NCBI RefSeq assembly: GCF_000504165.1
Contig: NZ_KI632505.1
Coordinates: 310,001 to 374,000 of the forward strand
DNA: 64,000 nt
DNA from: Bacillus sp. FJAT-14578
GTDB lineage: Bacteria; Bacillota; Bacilli; Bacillales; Bacillaceae_H
Direction: 5' to 3'
Shown: piece by piece, positions 23,640 through 32,867 of the stretch
Numbering within the stretch: position 1 is the stretch's first letter
How the letters are laid out: the number at the start of each line of letters is the position of its first letter
Program-made: the position numbers and the translations under genes
Notes under the pieces: model-generated
Databases searched by the model: none
Seen by the model: the letters and a program-made list of their open reading frames with translations, nothing else
What the model was told of the DNA's origin: nothing

Positions 23640-26600
23640 TTACTCGGTTAATGCCGGCTTGTGCCGCTTTTCACGCTTTGCCTGGCGGCTGAAGAACAGC
23701 TCATACATGACCGGGATGATGATTAAGGTCAATAATGTGGCAGATGTCAATCCACCGATTACGGTAATCGCCAACCCTTTGGAAATGAGTGTACCCGAAG
23801 ATTCCGTTAAAGAGAGCGGAATTAATGCGGCAATCGTGGCAAAGGCCGTCATTAAAATCGGACGCAGGCGCGTTTTTCCCGCTTCCATTAACGAATCGCG
23901 AATCGACATCCCTTTTTCATCACGGTTTTGACCGATTCGATCAACGAGTACGATGGCATTTGTCGTCACAATCCCAATCAACATGAGCAGTCCGATCATG
24001 ACGCTGACAGACATAGGTTCGCCTGCGATGAACAACCCGAGCAAGGAACCAATCGGCACGAAAATGAGAGAAGATAGGATAATAAACGGAATACGGGCCT
24101 TTCCGAACGTAATCAGCATTGTAATATACACAAGACCGATGGCTACGGCAATAGCCAGTCCAAGCTCTTTAAACGTATTGACCGTTTCATCGCTGCCGCC
24201 TCCGCTCTCGATCGACACGCCTTTCGGCAAATCCATCGCCTCAACTTCTGCTTTAATGTCAGATGTGACTTTTTGGATATTGTCCGCTTTAATTTGACCG
24301 GATACACGGGCAAATACTTTGCCGTCCAGTTTTTGAATGGAAGTGAAAGTATCCGCTTCTGTCACTTTTGCCAATCCGCTTACCGGCACCGGACCTTGTT
24401 TCGTGAAGATCAATGTATCCTTAATTTCTTCTACGGATGAAAGCTGCTGGTCGTAGGATAGCTGAACGTTTCGGTTGACATCATCCAATTTGAGTTCACC
24501 CACCGACACCGGTTTTGTCTGGTCGGCGATCGTACCTAAAATTTGAAAGCCGGATACACCGTATTGAGACGCTTTTTCCGGATCAATGTCTACAATCACT
24601 TGTTTTTGCTTTTCCGAGAAGTTATTGGACACATATTTCAAGTCATCTCGTCCGCTCATATATTCTTCCACTTGCTTTGATGCGGCTTGAAGGGAATCTA
24701 AGTCATTTGAATACAAGTCGATATTGACGTCATTATTGGATGGGGGCCCGCCTGTGGATTGCTCTTGCACCCCAAGCTTGGCTTTCGGTGCCTTTTCATC
24801 GGCAATCACGGCCATGTTTTGCTCCAGTTTTGCAATAAATTCCGATACATTGACGCCGTCTTTCAGTGTAATAAAGTAGTTCGCCTGATTTTCACGCTTC
24901 AATCCTGTACGGAAATCACGGCTTCCCACACCTGTTGTCACTTCTTTAATTTCTTTTTGCTCCACGAACATTTTTTCCAATTCAAGCGACACGTCATTCG
25001 TTTTTTCTAAAGAAGTGGAAGACGGAAGCTCGATGGATGCGACGAGCGTTTTTTGCTCTTCATTCGGAATAAATGTAAATCCAAGCGCCGGGACGATGGC
25101 CAGCGAACCAGCCAATAAGACGATGGATAAGAGAATGACCGCCGCTTTATGATTCAGCGACCATTTAATCGCTTTTCCGTAAAAACGCTGCAGTGCCCCT
25201 TCTTTTTCTTCCGCCGGCACCTTTTTAAATGAAAACTTCGCTAAAATCGGAACGATCGTTACCGCCACAATTAAAGAAGCAAGCAATGAAAAGACAATCG
25301 TTAAAGCGAACGGCAAGAAAAATTCACCTGTTACACCGCCGACAAATCCGAGCGGCAAGAAGACGACCACCGTCGTAATCGTGGAAGATGTAATGGCCTT
25401 TAAAATTTCCTTTGTAGAGACTTCAATAAGTTCATTCGAAATTCCTTCTTTCGATTTGCGTACACGGCGGAAAATATTTTCAATGACGACAATGCTGTCA
25501 TCAACCACACGGCCGACCGCCACAGCCATACCTCCAAGCGTCATGATGTTCAACGAGATATCCAATTGATGCAAGAAAATGGATGCCGTCAAAAGCGAAA
25601 GCGGAATGGAAATGATGGCAATGATAGTCGCACGGAAGTTACGCAAAAAGACCAATACGGCCACAGAAGCAAACAATGCTCCAAGCAATCCTTCACGCAC
25701 CAATGTTTCCACCGATTTTTTAATGCCTTCAGCCGAGTCAAAACCAATCTTATACTCGAGTTTATCATCATACTTATTTAATACATCAACCACTTTATCA
25801 GCGACTTCCACCGTATTCGCATCCTGCTTTTTCGTAATCGCCATGGACAGCGATTCCTTTAAATTATAGCGGGTCAATTCCGGCTGTTCTGTCACTTCTT
25901 CAATTTTGGCAACATCCTTTAACAGAACGGGAGGTGCATTCGGAACGACCTTGGATTGGAGCTTTAAATTTTCAAGCTCTTTTACCGCATCGACTTTCTC
26001 CTGTACACGAATCGGAATATCCAGGTCCCCGCTTGAAATGCTGCCTGCCGGGAATGATACATCCTTTTGTGTGATTGCTTCGTTGATTTCGTTTAAACTG
26101 AGTCCAAGCTTTTGAAGCTTTTCTTTATCGACGGTAATTTGAAGCAACTCTTCCTTCATGCCGCCAACGGAAATGCTGTTGATGCCGTTAATCTTATTCA
26201 GTTCGGGATTTACTTCCTCCTCCAGCAATTTTTCCAGGTCCGTATCCCCTTTAGCGAAGAGAGAAATGTTGTAAATCGGGAATGTACCGAACGAAAAGCG
26301 ATTGACTTTCGTTTGGACGTTGTCTGGCAGTTCCGTTTCTTTAATGAAATTATCAACCTGCTGTTCAACATCGTCCATATTCGCATTGAACGGAAATTCC
26401 AGGTTGATGATGGCTACGCTCTCAAAGGAGGAGCTTTGTACTTTTTTCATGCCTTCAATGCTTTTGAGCTGGTCTTCCAATTTGGACGTCACCTGTTCAT
26501 TCACGTCATTTGGTGATGCACCTGGGTACACGACTTCAATCGACAACTGCGGAAACTCAATATTCGGCAGCAAGTCGACTTTCAGCTGTGAAAAAGAAAA

Positions 26601-26681
26601 AAGACCGCCTACTATAAGTAAAAATGAAATAATAAAAACAGCTACAGCGTTCCGCAAACTGAATCTTGTCAAAAAATTCAT
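23640..26681 (-). CDS. RND-superfamily exporter, SwrC/AcrB type
   Basis: 1013 residues. Twelve membrane helices in two halves with two large extracytoplasmic loops. The helix-4 charge pair is in GRVVDDSIVVIENI (about residues 390-405). The short N-terminal amphipathic helix (MNFLTRFSLRN) is typical. Closest known type is Bacillus SwrC, a single-membrane RND pump for lipopeptides and drugs; there is no membrane-fusion partner here. RBS AAAGGAGAG before ATG 26681. Preceded by a TetR-type palindrome. Confidence 0.9.
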   Translation of the reverse strand: MNFLTRFSLRNAVAVFIISFLLIVGGLFSFSQLKVDLLPNIEFPQLSIEVVYPGASPNDVNEQVTSKLEDQLKSIEGMKKVQSSSFESVAIINLEFPFNANMDDVEQQVDNFIKETELPDNVQTKVNRFSFGTFPIYNISLFAKGDTDLEKLLEEEVNPELNKINGINSISVGGMKEELLQITVDKEKLQKLGLSLNEINEAITQKDVSFPAGSISSGDLDIPIRVQEKVDAVKELENLKLQSKVVPNAPPVLLKDVAKIEEVTEQPELTRYNLKESLSMAITKKQDANTVEVADKVVDVLNKYDDKLEYKIGFDSAEGIKKSVETLVREGLLGALFASVAVLVFLRNFRATIIAIISIPLSLLTASIFLHQLDISLNIMTLGGMAVAVGRVVDDSIVVIENIFRRVRKSKEGISNELIEVSTKEILKAITSSTITTVVVFLPLGFVGGVTGEFFLPFALTIVFSLLASLIVAVTIVPILAKFSFKKVPAEEKEGALQRFYGKAIKWSLNHKAAVILLSIVLLAGSLAIVPALGFTFIPNEEQKTLVASIELPSSTSLEKTNDVSLELEKMFVEQKEIKEVTTGVGSRDFRTGLKRENQANYFITLKDGVNVSEFIAKLEQNMAVIADEKAPKAKLGVQEQSTGGPPSNNDVNIDLYSNDLDSLQAASKQVEEYMSGRDDLKYVSNNFSEKQKQVIVDIDPEKASQYGVSGFQILGTIADQTKPVSVGELKLDDVNRNVQLSYDQQLSSVEEIKDTLIFTKQGPVPVSGLAKVTEADTFTSIQKLDGKVFARVSGQIKADNIQKVTSDIKAEVEAMDLPKGVSIESGGGSDETVNTFKELGLAIAVAIGLVYITMLITFGKARIPFIILSSLIFVPIGSLLGLFIAGEPMSVSVMIGLLMLIGIVTTNAIVLVDRIGQNRDEKGMSIRDSLMEAGKTRLRPILMTAFATIAALIPLSLTESSGTLISKGLAITVIGGLTSATLLTLIIIPVMYELFFSRQAKREKRHKPALTE

Positions 26682-26726
26682 GATTCTCTCCTTTCATTCT
26701 TAAGAGATGATTGATTTCACATGCGC

Positions 26727-26762
26727 ACGACCGATAAGTCATAAATATGACCATTCGGTCGT
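26727..26762. promoter_or_regulatory. 36-bp near-palindrome, probable TetR operator of the RND gene
   Basis: ACGACCGATAAGTCAT and ATGACCATTCGGTCGT are inverted copies (three mismatches) around a four-base centre, 45 bases upstream of the RND start. The inner GACCATTCGGTC is itself a GACC/GGTC palindrome. Most likely the operator of the TetR at 22265; no promoter elements are clearly visible. The region to 26997 holds no gene. Confidence 0.55.
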
Positions 26763-26997
26763 TTATACGACTATTAATATATATAATTTTTTCAGATGAT
26801 GCAACGATGAATGTGCTGCAAAACGCATTCATCCTGTTTTTCCCCAAAAAGTCCTAGTGAAACGTGAAAGGATCTTCATGATTGCCGATTGCTATAGGAG
26901 CTTAAACAAGCGATGAACATATCCTTTAGAAATGGAATGTTGATATGCAAGCCTTCTGTCTATAATAATAAGAAGAAAATGGAAGGAAGTGTGATGG

Positions 26998-27519
26998 ATG
27001 AACGTTCTTTTTCAAACGGAACGGCTTTGTTTCCGCGAGATGATTCACAATGATACAGATCATTTATTGTCTCTTTTTCAAGATGAAAAAGTCATGGCTT
27101 TTTATCCTTCCCGAAAAAATCGGCAAGATACGCTGGAATGGATTGAATGGACGAGACAAAACTATCGATCGTATGGAATCGGGCTATGGATACTCGAGTT
27201 GAGGGAAGAACGGGAATTTATCGGGCAGTGCGGGCTTATCCCCAAAAAAATAGACGGAAAAGTGGAAATTGAAATGGGCTATTTGCTCGCACAAAAACAT
27301 TGGAACAAAGGATTAGCCACGGAAGCGGCCAGTGCCTGCCTCCGATACGGACTGCATGACTTATCGTTCAACCGAATCGTTTCCCTTATCAATCCATTGA
27401 ACACCCCTTCCATACGGGTCGCAGAAAAGATCGGAATGACGTTTGAAAAAAATGTGAGCAAATGGGGGGAAACGCTGGGGCTGTACAGTATTTCGAAGAA
27501 AGAGAGGACAGCACTTTGA
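26998..27519 (+). CDS. GNAT N-acetyltransferase, RimJ/RimL type
   Basis: 173 residues. N-terminal LFQTERLCFREM strand, then the acetyl-CoA motif (KHWNKGLATEAASA) and the late NTPSIRVAEKIGM, all diagnostic of ribosomal-protein-type acetyltransferases. GGAAGGAAGTG upstream of ATG 26998. The following acetyltransferase gene begins inside its stop codon, so the two are co-translated. Confidence 0.88.
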   Translation: MNVLFQTERLCFREMIHNDTDHLLSLFQDEKVMAFYPSRKNRQDTLEWIEWTRQNYRSYGIGLWILELREEREFIGQCGLIPKKIDGKVEIEMGYLLAQKHWNKGLATEAASACLRYGLHDLSFNRIVSLINPLNTPSIRVAEKIGMTFEKNVSKWGETLGLYSISKKERTAL

Positions 27520-27971
27520 TCATTAATCTTGCGCACAAGGAGCGAATCATCGCTGAGGAGATTGTCCAGCTGCAAAAAGAAGCTTATCAAGTAGAAGCCA
27601 GACTGCTGGATTTTTACGATATCCCTCCCCTTCACGATACATTCGAAATGATTCAAGACTGTCCCGAACATTTTATCGGCTACCTTGACCAGACTGCCAT
27701 TATCGGAGTGCTGTCTTACGAGAAAAACAACCACGAACTCACGATATGCCGCCTAATGGTCCATCCCCGCTCCTTTCGGCAAGGAATCGGACAAAAACTT
27801 TTATACCACGTCGAAGCTCTCCATCCTGAGATGAATGTCCTCAAAGTCACAACCGGGAGCAAAAACGCTCCAGCCAAGAATCTCTACGTGAAAACCGGTT
27901 TTCATGTAACAGGCGAAATCGAAGCCGCCCCCGGTGTCTATTTGACTCAGTTCGAAAAAATTCTCAACTAA
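27516..27971 (+). CDS. GNAT N-acetyltransferase
   Basis: 151 residues from TTG 27516, which overlaps the stop of the previous gene by three bases (TTTGA); GAGAGGACAGCAC is upstream. The frame has no good ATG. The acetyl-CoA site is RLMVHPRSFRQGIGQKLL (about residues 80-97) and NAPAKNLYVKTGF is the late motif. Substrate unknown. Part of a two-gene acetyltransferase operon. Confidence 0.8.
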   Translation: MIINLAHKERIIAEEIVQLQKEAYQVEARLLDFYDIPPLHDTFEMIQDCPEHFIGYLDQTAIIGVLSYEKNNHELTICRLMVHPRSFRQGIGQKLLYHVEALHPEMNVLKVTTGSKNAPAKNLYVKTGFHVTGEIEAAPGVYLTQFEKILN

Positions 27972-28086
27972 AACCCCTTTCTCTTCTATAATGGAAAGAA
28001 GGAACGGCAAAAAGAAATGCAGCCCCTTTTCATATTGTATCCAACAAGAAGAAAACGACATTTCCTATTCTTAAGGAGGAATGAAT

Positions 28087-28122
28087 ATGATGAATGAAAT
28101 CATCAGTGTACGCCCTTACTAA
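28087..28122 (+). CDS. Leader peptide (11 codons) of the MFS exporter attenuator
   Basis: ATGATGAATGAAATC...CGCCCTTACTAA encodes MMNEIISVRPY. AGGAGG lies seven bases upstream. The Val-Arg-Pro codons form one arm of a hairpin and the gene is followed, after 45 bases, by an MFS exporter. The layout is that of drug-induced ribosome stalling leaders. See the attenuator entry. Confidence 0.6.
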   Translation: MMNEIISVRPY

Positions 28123-28165
28123 AGGGGCGTACTTCTAAACCGCCGTCCATTTTAGGAGGTTTAGA
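28108..28165 (+). promoter_or_regulatory. Attenuator hairpins sequestering the exporter ribosome binding site
   Basis: Arm 1 GTACGCCC (28108-28115) pairs with arm 2 GGGCGTAC (28125-28132); arm 3 TCTAAACC (28134-28141) pairs with arm 4 GGTTTAGA (28158-28165). Arm 4 overlaps the AGGAGG of the exporter (28154-28159), which is seven bases from its start. Arms 2 and 3 can pair only weakly (GGCG / CGCC). Confidence 0.6.
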
Positions 28166-28166
28166 G

Positions 28167-29309
28167 ATGAACATGTATTTATATATAAAAGCCTTATCCG
28201 ATTTTAGTTCGCGCATGCAGTTTATCGCGGTCACGAGTTTACTTGTATCCATACCCGATAGTGCCTTCTATTTAACAGCGTATTTTATGGCAAGGCAGCT
28301 GGCCGGAGTGATGGCGGGTCCGCTTGCCGGTGTTTGGGCCGATCGTTATTCCCGGCGTCATTTAATGATTATCGCGGAATGGCTGAGTGCTTTGTCATTA
28401 ACTATATTGCTTGTGACGGCCCACCCTTATGCGATTGTGGCAGCGGCTTTTTCATTGGGACTCACCTATACCCTTTTCGACGTCAGTTTCCGCGCCGCTT
28501 TGCCGGACATGATGGGTGAAGAAGGAATCATCGCAGTCAATGCACTGCTTGTGCGTTTTTCTTCCATCATCAGCATTGCCGGCTTTGCATTGGGCGGGAT
28601 GATCGTTCAAGTTTCCTCTTATAAAGTGCTCATCTCATTTGACATCTGTACGTACGTCATTTCTGCCGTCATGTTAATGAGGATGACATGGGAAAGAACA
28701 GGCAGTAAAACGGTTAAAGTAACTAGCATCAAGGCCACATGGAACTGGCGAAATATTTTAAAAACAAACTCCCTGCTTTTGCTGCTGATTCCTGCATCAT
28801 TTCTTTATCCATTAGCCGCTTCCGCTTATCAATACGGCCTTCCTTTATTGGCAGGTGATACGGAACATCCCGGCTTATATAACGGGCTTCTTTGGGCCAG
28901 TGCCGCCTTCGGAAGCTTGATGAGCACCTTTTTTCTGCAAAAAAGAGTTCATCTTTCAAGCAGGCTTTATGTAACGATGCTGTTATGGTTTGCCTTTTCC
29001 CTTATGACAGCCTATAGCTTTCCCATGTCTTTATGGACATTGGCCTCCCTGTTGTTTGCCGGCTTTTTCGAAGGCCGCTGCCAAACGTATTATTACAGCT
29101 TGCTGCAGCAAACAGACGAGACGATCCGCGGCCGGTTGTTTGGCATGCATAGCGTGAATACCCGCTTAGGTTATTTTACCGGCTTTTTAGTCACTCCTTT
29201 TATGGCAAAAGTTTTTTCGGTCGGTTTCGCCGTCATGATGGTTCAAGCCATTTTGGCTGCAGCCATTCTGTTGGCATTCATAATCCACCGCCGATCTGGG
29301 CATAGCTAA
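28167..29309 (+). CDS. MFS drug exporter (MefA/macrolide-efflux-like group)
   Basis: 380 residues, about ten hydrophobic segments, with motif A GVWADRYSRR between helices 2 and 3. The size and the lack of a long central loop match the MFS_3 group (macrolide exporters and Bacillus YfiS-like proteins). AGGAGG seven bases before ATG 28167, but sequestered in a hairpin. The leader peptide just upstream suggests induction by a ribosome-targeting drug. Confidence 0.85.
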   Translation: MNMYLYIKALSDFSSRMQFIAVTSLLVSIPDSAFYLTAYFMARQLAGVMAGPLAGVWADRYSRRHLMIIAEWLSALSLTILLVTAHPYAIVAAAFSLGLTYTLFDVSFRAALPDMMGEEGIIAVNALLVRFSSIISIAGFALGGMIVQVSSYKVLISFDICTYVISAVMLMRMTWERTGSKTVKVTSIKATWNWRNILKTNSLLLLLIPASFLYPLAASAYQYGLPLLAGDTEHPGLYNGLLWASAAFGSLMSTFFLQKRVHLSSRLYVTMLLWFAFSLMTAYSFPMSLWTLASLLFAGFFEGRCQTYYYSLLQQTDETIRGRLFGMHSVNTRLGYFTGFLVTPFMAKVFSVGFAVMMVQAILAAAILLAFIIHRRSGHS

Positions 29310-29327
29310 AAGAAAAAGGAGTGAACG

Positions 29328-29486
29328 ATGTTGCGAAAAGACGAAAAACGTGAAGAAAAACCGACGGTCGCACCAGGTATGAGTGACCGTGAAGAATTGG
29401 AAGCGAACGCAACGGAAGAAGAAATCGAACACGGGGATTACACGAAAGTCGTCACGATGTCTTTTGATGAAGTCGATCCTTCTTAA
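29328..29486 (+). CDS. Small acidic protein (52 residues), unidentified
   Basis: ATG 29328, with AAAAAGGAGTG upstream, to TAA 29486. Highly charged: KDEKREEKP then a Glu-rich middle and DYTKVVTMSFDEVDPS at the end. No Cys or Trp. Nineteen bases after the MFS gene, so probably co-transcribed. It has its own terminator right after. Function unknown. Confidence 0.65.
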   Translation: MLRKDEKREEKPTVAPGMSDREELEANATEEEIEHGDYTKVVTMSFDEVDPS

Positions 29487-29491
29487 CGGCA

Positions 29492-29517
29492 AAACGCTGG
29501 CATCATTGCCAGCGTTT
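29492..29517 (+). terminator. Terminator of the exporter operon
   Basis: AAACGCTGG / CCAGCGTTT with an eight-base loop, five bases past the stop. Confidence 0.75.
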
Positions 29518-30518
29518 CGTCATGATTTCTTTCCGGGACCCCCTTGGTTCTGGTGCAAGAACTTCAAACAATTGCAATGAATCTCTAAATCTTGGACATA
29601 CTGATACTGTCTGCTTCCCTTATAAGCCTCAATATTTTAGTTCATCTCTCGACAAAGACCACTTTTTCTTCTGTATCTCACTAACATTAGATTTTAAAAA
29701 AGAACGAGCCTCATTTTTATTCAATTAAAGAACCTGGGAATATTAAAAAGAAGCTTAAGAGATTCTTTAGGCTTCTTTACATAACTGACATACAAAATCA
29801 ATTTTTGGAGTATAAATATGGAGAGTAAATTTTTTTACTCCTACCCATACTTTTCCCTACGACTAAATAGTTAAAAGTGAAGGACGACAAAAAAGGGCAA
29901 CCACTTGCCCTTTTTTGTATTTGTACTTTTATCCACTCTGTTAACGATCATACAAGAAACCCTTTTATTGATTAGAGGCCCCTTTATATACTCATTGATT
30001 GCTGAAAATTCCGCGTTTTATCTCCACTTTTGTCCATTACCTCTTATTATATTTTTCATATCTTATAAATGAGACGTAGAAAGTTCTCAAACCCTCCTGA
30101 CAGAGAATCACCTCTTTCTATGTTCGCTAAAAGTATATGTGATAAACATACACTTTTAGTATGAGAGGCTTTGTTAAACTTAATAAAAAAATACATACGT
30201 TCCCCATATGAAAAAAGATTATATTCTTTTCAGCAAGTTGAGTGTTTCAGTTCCATAAGAAGGATTTTTAAAAGCAGGTGTTATCAAACGGAAAAAAAGC
30301 TCGAATCTAAATTAGATCTGAGCTTTTTAATACTTTATATCATTTGACATAAATGAAGATGAATAGAAACCCAAACCAATAGTATTAATTGAAAAAACTA
30401 ATTTCCACTTATTAATTAGTTTGTTTGTCCAATCAAACTATGTCATAAAAACATAACTTAAAACTAAGGGGGGTATGCTTTACAACACTAATTACTCAAT
30501 AAAGGAGGCGAGTCACTT
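29518..30518. other. One-kilobase AT-rich gene-free region
   Basis: No ORF with a ribosome binding site. It holds two terminator-like hairpins: AAAAAAGGGCAA / TTGCCCTTTTTT (29889-29916) and AAAAGCTC / GAGCTTTTT (30294-30328). The last 50 bases are probably the promoter region of the YjcZ-like genes. Confidence 0.5.
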
Positions 30519-30653
30519 ATGTGCTGGGGATATGGAAACTATGGCGGAAATGGCTACGGTGGCGCTGGGTACGGTGGATATAACTCCAATTTTGCATTAA
30601 TCGTTGTCTTGTTCATTCTCTTGATAATTGTAGGAGCTGTTATTTGGAACTGA
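30519..30653 (+). CDS. YjcZ-family sporulation peptide 1
   Basis: 44 residues: a Gly/Tyr/Asn-rich N-terminal half and a C-terminal single membrane helix (FALIVVLFILLIIVGAVIW), the hallmark of YjcZ-type small spore membrane proteins. AAAGGAGG upstream of ATG 30519. Followed after 58 bases by a second member. Confidence 0.85.
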   Translation: MCWGYGNYGGNGYGGAGYGGYNSNFALIVVLFILLIIVGAVIWN

Positions 30654-30711
30654 TAATAAGCCTAACGTTTTTATAAAGGCTAGACCTATTTACTATAAGG
30701 AGGTGTTAGAT

Positions 30712-30810
30712 ATGAGCGATGGAATTCGTAGTGCTTTTGCTTTAATTGTTGTCTTATTCGTTTTACTTGTCATTGTAGGGTGTTCTTGTACAGGATATGG
30801 TGGTTATTAA
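30712..30810 (+). CDS. YjcZ-family sporulation peptide 2
   Basis: 32 residues with the same FALIVVLF helix core as the preceding peptide, but lacking the long Gly/Tyr-rich head and with a CSCTGYGGY tail. AAGGAGGTG upstream of ATG 30712. Spore membrane association is inferred from the family. A terminator follows (AAAGGACAGAT / ATCTGTCCTTT, 30888-30915). Confidence 0.8.
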   Translation: MSDGIRSAFALIVVLFVLLVIVGCSCTGYGGY

Positions 30811-30887
30811 TTCTCGACAAGGTGACAGTAAGCGTTCCCTTTAATACCCCATATAATCGGTAAGGTTTGTCGATTATTGAAAAGGCA

Positions 30888-30915
30888 AAGGACAGATCAT
30901 TCCAATCTGTCCTTT
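30888..30915 (+). terminator. Terminator of the YjcZ pair
   Basis: AAAGGACAGAT / ATCTGTCCTTT with a six-base loop. The stretch to 31225 holds another small hairpin (TGACTGCCCTTA...TAAGGCAGTTA, about 30980) and the promoter of the next gene, but no gene. Confidence 0.75.
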
Positions 30916-31225
30916 GTAAACTATCCACTTGGTCCAAACATTTAGGAGAAACAGATGAAAAAAGAGAGCTATATCAGCAAGTTGACTGCCCTTATTAAGG
31001 CAGTTATTTTTACTCTTTATTCCTCAACTAACACCATTCCTTAGTGGGAGAAAAAATTTTGTTTCAGCTACTGAAGAAGCTTCGCAGTTGCATAAAAAAG
31101 TGGAGTTTTATGCAATCCCTCTTGAACTATCAAAGTCGATATAAAGTGAAAATTCGTGAAATATAGACAATCCTCGTGCTATACTAAATGTAGAAGAGTA
31201 ATAGAATGTTACATGAGGTGAAACT

Positions 31226-31714
31226 ATGCAAGGTGAGATCGTTGTAAAACAAGGGTTTTCCGTAATCGGATTCGCAAAAAATGGTTCACATCAGCAACCG
31301 CAAGACAAAGGCGTCATTTCTTCTCTCTGGAAACAAGTCAAACAGCGAAAACAAGAGATTCAAAACACCATGGATGAACATACGATTACAGGCATTTGTC
31401 TCCCGCCTAGAAGCGCTCATTATTTTTATATTGCCGGAGTGGAGGTTGAAAGCGGCCAGCACATCCCAAATGGTATGAGCGTTCACACCTTTCCCACCTA
31501 TACATACATACGCTACCGGCATAAAGGACCGGTTTCACGTCTATTTGACACGTACGGAAAGATTTGGGAGGAATGGTTCCCCGCTTCCGGCCACTCTCTG
31601 ATTAAAGGACCCGAATTGGAAATCGTCAATGTTAAACATTCTGCCGATCCAAACTCCGAAGAATATGAAATGGATATTTACATCCCTATTAAACTAGGAA
31701 CGTTAAATGATTAG
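31226..31714 (+). CDS. GyrI-like/effector-binding-domain protein
   Basis: 162 residues, one AraC effector-binding (GyrI-like, SOUL-like) domain: a YFYIAGVEV strand, a conserved YRHKGPVS stretch, then WEEWFPASGHS and the acidic MDIYIPI end. Stand-alone members bind small aromatic or cationic ligands. RBS GAGGTGAAAC before ATG 31226. Monocistronic with a strong terminator at 31740. Confidence 0.75.
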   Translation: MQGEIVVKQGFSVIGFAKNGSHQQPQDKGVISSLWKQVKQRKQEIQNTMDEHTITGICLPPRSAHYFYIAGVEVESGQHIPNGMSVHTFPTYTYIRYRHKGPVSRLFDTYGKIWEEWFPASGHSLIKGPELEIVNVKHSADPNSEEYEMDIYIPIKLGTLND

Positions 31715-31739
31715 CTCTAAAGGATATTGGATGAAAAAC

Positions 31740-31785
31740 AAGCCAAGAACGCTTAAGGTACATGACGTTCTTGGCTTGTTTTTTA
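31740..31785. terminator. Bidirectional terminator
   Basis: CAAGCCAAGAACG / CGTTCTTGGCTTG followed by T6, between convergent genes at 31714 and 31837. Confidence 0.8.
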
Positions 31786-31836
31786 TTTATTATTCAAGAC
31801 TTCTAATTTCTTGAATTTTTTATCGTATGACTGACG

Positions 31837-32223
31837 CTACAGCAAATGCTCAAGCCAATAATCTGCCCGCTCTTGTTCACCGTTTTCCCAAAAGGTTTGA
31901 ATCACTTTCTTGAGATTGGAACTATAAAAAAAACGCTCATCTTTCGTTAATTGCAAAGCCTCATGAAAATGAGAAGATGCCTTTAACGGTTCCTTTATTT
32001 TCAAATGCAAAAGTCCTAAATAGATAAGGGCACTTGCTTTTTCCTTGTCAGTAAAAGGCTCATCCAGCACCATATTCATGACACGGATTGCCTTTTGACG
32101 CATAAAGATGAATTCGTACTTTCCCGCTCGCTGAACATAATCCTCGTACTTTTTTAACGGCTTTGTATAAGATCGATATATGAAAAGAAGGAAAACGATA
32201 AGAGCCAATATTTCTATTTTCAT
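31837..32223 (-). CDS. Membrane-anchored TPR-like protein, unidentified
   Basis: 128 residues. One N-terminal membrane helix (residues 4-17) and then helical repeats resembling tetratricopeptide hairpins (KASALIYLGLLHLKIKEPLKA and following). Sixteen bases downstream of the gene at 32240, so likely co-transcribed. No specific function can be assigned. Confidence 0.55.
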   Translation of the reverse strand: MKIEILALIVFLLFIYRSYTKPLKKYEDYVQRAGKYEFIFMRQKAIRVMNMVLDEPFTDKEKASALIYLGLLHLKIKEPLKASSHFHEALQLTKDERFFYSSNLKKVIQTFWENGEQERADYWLEHLL

Positions 32224-32239
32224 GATCTCTTAACCTTCA

Positions 32240-32719
32240 TTATGATTTGGCAAACGCCAAATATTTGCGATAAATTCCGCAACGATCTTCATGCTGAGGC
32301 TGATATGCATGGTCGACAAATCCGTTCGGAATATTCAAGGTGAACCAGCCTTTCCGAATCCCCATCGTATACTTCCCTTCTACAATCGGATACTCCTGGA
32401 CGACCCATTCTGCCCTTTCGACGTTTCGAATGACGACTTCTCCGAAATAAACACCCATCGCACGTTCAAACCCTTCCTGCGTTGCACCGATTTCTTCAAA
32501 CGCCTCATGCCCGCATAATTCGAAATAGACATCTTCCATCGCCAGCAAGCTTTCTGGCGTAAAATCAAACGAAAACAATTCATGTTCGCTGCATAACGAT
32601 TCAAAGGATGCCAACTGTTGATGGCGATATTCATAGTAGTACACATTGGCCGCAAACTTATTTTCAAACGATAATAACTCCTTACCGTATTGTTCCGCTA
32701 ACGCTAAACCGTACAACAT
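32240..32719 (-). CDS. Hypothetical protein of 159 residues
   Basis: Mixed alpha/beta, acidic, aromatic-rich soluble protein; many Glu, Tyr and Phe and no membrane segment. I do not recognise the family. Good ribosome binding site (GGGAGGGGGAAT) before ATG 32719. It precedes a TPR-like membrane protein, 16 bases away. Confidence 0.6.
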   Translation of the reverse strand: MLYGLALAEQYGKELLSFENKFAANVYYYEYRHQQLASFESLCSEHELFSFDFTPESLLAMEDVYFELCGHEAFEEIGATQEGFERAMGVYFGEVVIRNVERAEWVVQEYPIVEGKYTMGIRKGWFTLNIPNGFVDHAYQPQHEDRCGIYRKYLAFAKS

Positions 32720-32867
32720 ATTCCCCCTCCCAAAAAGAAAAGAGAGGAGAATTATTCATCCCTCTCTTTTTCTGTATGTAATGCAAGTATAGCATTGCTT
32801 TTGGCGCGTATCCATCATTGACAGGAACTATACAAACGAGCGAAATGTTGCCAAATATAGCTGCACA

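Noticed and set aside
29522..29728. Plus-strand ORF of 68 residues in the large gap
   Set aside because: Starts inside the region just after a terminator, without a ribosome binding site, and its composition follows AT-rich DNA.
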